From: Costus lasius
Taxonomy: Eukaryota > Streptophyta > Magnoliopsida > Zingiberales > Costaceae
Direction: 5' to 3'
Length of the DNA: 64,000 bases
Assembly: GCA_027563935.2 (NCBI GenBank)
Contig: CM050453.2
Coordinates: forward strand, 66,696,018-66,760,017
Shown here: in pieces, positions 60,023 through 64,000 of the stretch
Layout: every line of letters starts with the position of its first letter
Position numbering within the stretch: position 1 is the first letter of the stretch
Made by a program: the position numbers and the translations under genes
Notes under the pieces: model-generated
Seen by the model: the letters and a program-made list of their open reading frames with translations, nothing else
The model's database searches: none
What the model was told of the DNA's origin: nothing

Positions 60023-61703
60023 TGTTGGGGTATGCCCTTAAGGCTAATGTTTGAGGCCTTGGGATTCTATCAGTATCATGTATAAACTCTTATGTTTATA
60101 AAGGCGATGGTTGTTATTCAGTTTGTTACATTGTCTGCTGCAATAAGTGTGCTTCTGAATAATGTCTCAATGCTGTTCAGCTAGGCTGACATGCTCTATG
60201 TCCTTAGTCGAGATATCTTGGTGAACATGAGACAGCCTTGATATGATTGAGGCTAATATGTGTTCTAATCTTATAGGATGCTTCGAGCATGGAATAAGAT
60301 GTAGACTCATGGGTACATTGGATATACTGGACAGACCCTACTAGGATATTCAATTGCTTGTCACAATGTGAATAATCCTTGTTTGCAACAAGTGGCACAT
60401 GTCCTCTGACTTGAGATCACTTGTGTTTCTAAATGATGATTGTCATTGTTTTGAGGTAGTTCAATATCATTTGAAACATAATGGTTATAGACTATCTTGG
60501 ATAATGATCATGAGTCAGGTTAGGGCACTAGTGATAGATATAGGATTGCCGTCTCCTTGATTGGAGTGTGATGTTCTAAAGGGGCCCCCTCGAATGAGAT
60601 GATTGAGAAAGTGTATGGCCATACCCAGGTGACTATGATCATCTGATCTAATCATGCTCATCATATTGGAGCTACAGGCTTGACACGCTTGTCCAATAAG
60701 AACATCCAGTGGCAAAGGAATCATGTATGCCTTGTGAAGTGGATTCACACTTGTGCTGTGGTTTGGGTGTAGTCTTGGAAGACTCTTTCCTTTATATCGG
60801 GAGACAGTGATGTGTTGCTAGATACCCCTCACTGATCGTGATAACGTAAGTTATCGTTACCGACATTTAAAGGAAACCCTAAGGGTCGCACAATTTGATG
60901 ATATGGCTTACTTAAGTCAGATCGTGTGGACTGAATTGTCACGGTTCAGTTTAAAGGGATTTAATCTCTGATTGTGAGTGAGATCTAGTCTGATCATGTT
61001 TGATTGATTAGGGCTTGAGATCGGTAAGCTTCGATCGAGAGAATGGATGCTAGATCGGTGAGATCAGGGGCATCAAGAGATGAACGGTTAGATCTGGAAC
61101 CTTAGGGTTTAATTTGATCTGGACTAAAGGCTTGGCTTGATTGGTTTTTGAACCAAATCAAAATGAACCAGCTCATCAAGTGAGCACATGGTTCAAGGGG
61201 AGAGGGTGTAACGACTAGTTCACTTGGCGTGAACATTTAAGCGTATGTGGGTTTCTATTTTTGGAAACCATGATCTCCACATGAGACACGCATCACGTTC
61301 GAATAGAAGTGAGTTCTATTCTCGCCTTTCCCGAGATTCCTCTTGACGCTTTTCGTGTGTGGCGACACCTTGAAGCTTTGTGAGGATTCAGCCAAGAAGA
61401 AAAAATTTTCTCATCCCTTTCACTCGACAAGAACTCCTTAGAACCTTGCTAGGACAAGGAGCACTAAGGGAGTAGGCGACATCATTTGTGTGCGCACCAT
61501 TTGGAGGAGAAGCGCTTGAGTCTCTTCTTCCTAGACGCCATCCAAGCAATGGCTTTGGTGAGAATCGATTCCTTGATTTTTATTTGCAATCGTTTATAAG
61601 TTGATCATATAATATGAAAGATCCTAGAAACCCCTTTCCGCTGCATGAAAACCTCCATATGCGCCTATCTAGGGTTTCGCCCCCTTTGTTAAGGGGACTT
61701 TCA
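60023..61703 (+). repeat. Element H 3' LTR
   Basis: 1681 bp, ending GGGACTTTCA, followed by GTTCA and the resumed G leader. Mini-exon copy at 61549-61557. The CTAGCA loop has mutated to CTAGGA. Confidence 0.95.
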
Positions 61704-61977
61704 GTTCAGCCCTTAAAGCATGCATTGTTGACCATAAGGTCGACTCAAGTCGGTTATGACTTGGTGCATGCAAAGGCAGTGGGTCTGACTAGGTCTGATG
61801 AGTGGATCCCTATTAATGGACTGTTGTAAGGTAGTAGGGCACATAAGGAAATAAAATTGTTGCCAATGGGTTTTTCAAAATTTTATTTTCTTGTTTGGAT
61901 CACATGTTGCTTGTCTAACCATGATGGGTGTTTATTTCATCTTATGTGGGTTGCCCAATTTTTGTGTGCTGTGCTGG

Positions 61978-62113
61978 GGCCTGCGTGCCTGGATTAATAA
62001 TTGTAAATTATTATTGTGATCTGCGCATCACATTTTAAAATTATGATAAAGTGTAATTGACATGCGTGTCAATCATGTCTAGATAGATTAAAATGTATTT
62101 TTGATCAGACATG
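61978..62113 (+). other. Leader RNA hairpin cluster, element G
   Basis: Loops CTGCGT (61981-61986), CTGCGC (62021-62026) and a variant ATGCGT (62062-62067). The long stem is CATGTCT/AGACATG (62074-62080 with 62107-62113), a compensated T-A to A-T swap relative to B. Confidence 0.6.
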
Positions 62114-63043
62114 AGCACAGAGCACACTTGGCAGAGGCGCATGCAGCAAGTGGCTTCACCAGTGGGAGGTCTAGAGTTCGACTCTAGGACAGGCTCATGC
62201 TACCTGGTGGGTGCATTTGGGCTGCAGAGGGCGCTTGGGCCCTGGCCTGGGCCAGATGAGTTGCAAAAGACCCATGAAGAGCTCAAGTGAAGACTTGTGT
62301 AAAACTAGGGTTTTACTTAGGCTTAATGGGCGTTTACCACATAAGATAATCATGCTTTCTATTTACTGTTTAAGTAATATTAGTACATGCATGACTTATC
62401 TTTCTGCTATCACCATAGGATATGCATGATAGTAAGAAGATAAAAGGACCGTTAAAATCCAACGTGAAATATCAAGCACGAAAGCCTTCTGACGCGAAAC
62501 CTCACTGTTCTGACTATCGTTGGGGCCGTGTTGTACCCACTCAGTGGGCACGCCCAGCTATCTTCAGACGGTGTGTGATTACACCTGCGTGTTACAGAGA
62601 AGGGATTTATCGCTTCTCGTTGCTCAGCATAGCACGTGGTGGTCCAGGGAGTAGGTCAGGTCAGCTTGACCATGTGGGCTACATATTGAGCATATGTTAG
62701 CTATATGGAGGCAGCCATCTGTGGAATCAGAGACTGTGTTGTACCAACTCAGTTGGCACAGTCTTCTGGATTGCCTAGATGAAGGGGAATCGCACGGGTT
62801 GGCGATTGGCATGGATAGCCTACCGGTGATTAGTGCTTGTACTCTCTGTGCATCTTATCTCGCCTGAGCGGGATGCGGAGACCAAGTATGAAATCTGGAT
62901 CCCATCTCACTAAAAGAGTGTTACTCTTTCGGACTGTTTTAATGGATTTTTCAGTCAGATAAAATAGTGAGAAAAGAATCATTCTTAAGTCCTGGATTGA
63001 TTCTAACATTGATACTGACCTTGTTGTTCTTGCAATGTTGTAG

Positions 63044-63402
63044 ATTACTGCAGCAACGAACACCACAGCGTTCAATGTGCGATCCTTACTGGAAAGGGAG
63101 AAGTTTGCTGGGCCAAACTTCTCAGACTGGTACGGACACCTTAAGATTGTTCTTAAGGCTGAGAGGAAACTGTATGTCCTTGAGACGGCAATACCGCCTC
63201 AACCCGCTGCGAACGCCGCAAGGGCGGTTCGGGATGCTTATGAGAAGCATGTCAATGATAGCATTGATGTCGCTTGCCTGATGCTTGCGTCTATGATGCC
63301 TGAGCTGCAGCGTCAGCATGAAGATTTATCTGCTATTGAAATTATAGCAAATCTCAAGATGCTGTATGCTGCACAGGCAAGGACTGAACGCTATAACTTG
63401 AC
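63044..63402 (+). pseudogene. Element G gag, N-terminal fragment
   Basis: Open frame from the predicted acceptor through FSDWYGHLKIVLKAERKLYV to the site of the J insertion, about 119 codons with no stop. The rest of gag-pol should follow J beyond the window. Confidence 0.9.
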
Positions 63403-64000
63403 TGTTGGGGTATGCCCTTAAGGCTAATGTTTGAGGCCTTGGGATTCTTTCAGTATCATGTATAAACTCTTATGTTTATAAAGGCAATAGTTGTTATTCA
63501 GTTTGTTACATTATCTGCTGCAATATGTATACTTCTGAATAATGTCTCAATGCTGTTCAGCTTGGCTGACATGCTGTAATGTCCTTAGTCGAGATATCTT
63601 GGTGAACATGAGACAGCCTTGATATGATTGAGACTAATATGTGTTCTAATCTTATAGGATGCTTCGAGCATGGAATAAGATGTAGACTCATGGGTACATT
63701 GGATGTACTGGACAGACCCTACTAGGATATTCAATTGCTTGTCACAATGTGAATAATCCTTGTTTGCAACAAGTGGCACATGTCCTCTGACTTGAGATCA
63801 CTTGTGTTTCTAAATGATGATTGTCATTGTTTTGAGGTAGTTCAATATCATTTGAAACATAATGGTTATAGACTATCTTGGATGATGAGCATGAGTCATG
63901 TTAGGGCACTAGTGATGGATATAGGATTGCCGTCTCCTTGTTTGGAGTGTGATGTTCTAAAGGGGCCCCCCTGAATGAGATGATTGAGAAAGTGTATGGC
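63403..64000 (+). mobile_element. Copia LTR J, start only
   Basis: TGTTGGGG at 63403 begins a copia LTR in the G gag (left flank TTGAC, 63398-63402). Only 598 bp are present. Whether it is a solo LTR or a full element cannot be told. Confidence 0.93.

Larger units (their letters stand above)
40394..61703 (+). mobile_element. Copia element H, complete, target duplication GTTCA
   Basis: LTRs of 1681 bp each (40394-42074 and 60023-61703) flanked by GTTCA (40389-40393 and 61704-61708), inserted in the G leader. By eye the LTRs differ at about 15 positions. Its gag is split by element I. Confidence 0.97.
39779..63043 (+). other. Element G gag mini-exon (39779-39787) and predicted leader intron
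   Basis: ATG GCA TTG then GTATGA; the acceptor TTGTAG ends at 63043. The intron is about 1941 nt after removing H and one GTTCA. The downstream gag ATG is ACA here (63065), so only a start in the mini-exon would give a full-length Gag. Confidence 0.65.
38248..63402 (+). mobile_element. Copia element G, 5' part, holding H and interrupted by J
   Basis: Copia element inserted in the Athila E LTR (left flank AGGAG, 38243-38247). Present are the 5' LTR, primer site, leader (39937-40393 and 61709-63043) and the first 359 bp of gag to 63402, where element J begins. The 3' part lies beyond the window. Confidence 0.94.

Overview
This window is plant nuclear DNA made entirely of nested LTR retrotransposons; I found no host gene, tRNA, rRNA or CRISPR array. 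The main family is a Ty1/copia element resembling the Angela/BARE lineage: LTRs of about 1.65-1.74 kb (TG...CA), an initiator-Met tRNA primer site, and one gag-PR-INT-RT-RH frame of about 1305 codons. The second family is Ty3/gypsy of Athila type (LTRs of about 1.85 kb starting TGATGACACC, Athila-like gag/protease and an ATHILA ORF). The third consists of two 3.1-3.4 kb solo LTRs running from TGTAAC to TTACA. This mix indicates a flowering plant with a repeat-rich genome. The Angela-type abundance weakly favours a monocot; the species cannot be told.

Layout: copia A (1-4292, cut at both sides) carries solo LTR S1 (588-2261) in its pol gene. Copia B (4293-13338) starts inside the A 3' LTR but ends inside an Athila gag gene, without matching target duplications. 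Athila D (minus strand, 13339-30511) is split by copia C (14073-23112). The D LTR is split by solo LTR K (23648-28782), which itself holds solo LTR L1 (23813-27206). Athila E (plus strand, 30512-38247) keeps a protease remnant, a palindrome array, an ATHILA ORF and a 3' LTR. That 3' LTR is split by solo LTR E2 (35835-37679) and then by copia G (38248 to beyond 63402). G holds copia H (40394-61703), H holds copia I (44089-56336), I holds solo LTR L2 (47348-50473), and copia J begins at 63403 in the G gag gene. Intact 5-bp target duplications prove eight of these insertions.

Main observation: the copia gag start appears to lie inside the LTR. All 11 LTR 3' ends present carry ATG-GCN-(A/T)TG followed directly by GT. 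Each of the five leaders ends in a branch-site-like TACTGAC, a T-rich tract and TGTAG, after which gag is open in the phase needed to join. Three of five copies lack the usual downstream gag ATG. The predicted intron (about 1.93-1.96 kb) would remove the primer site and a conserved set of RNA hairpins sharing CTGCGN loops, with compensated stem changes between copies. Spliced RNA would then be Gag mRNA and only unspliced RNA would be genomic. This is inferred from sequence alone.

All polyproteins are broken. Most nonsense codons are C-to-T changes at CAG or CGA, as expected for long-methylated silent DNA.
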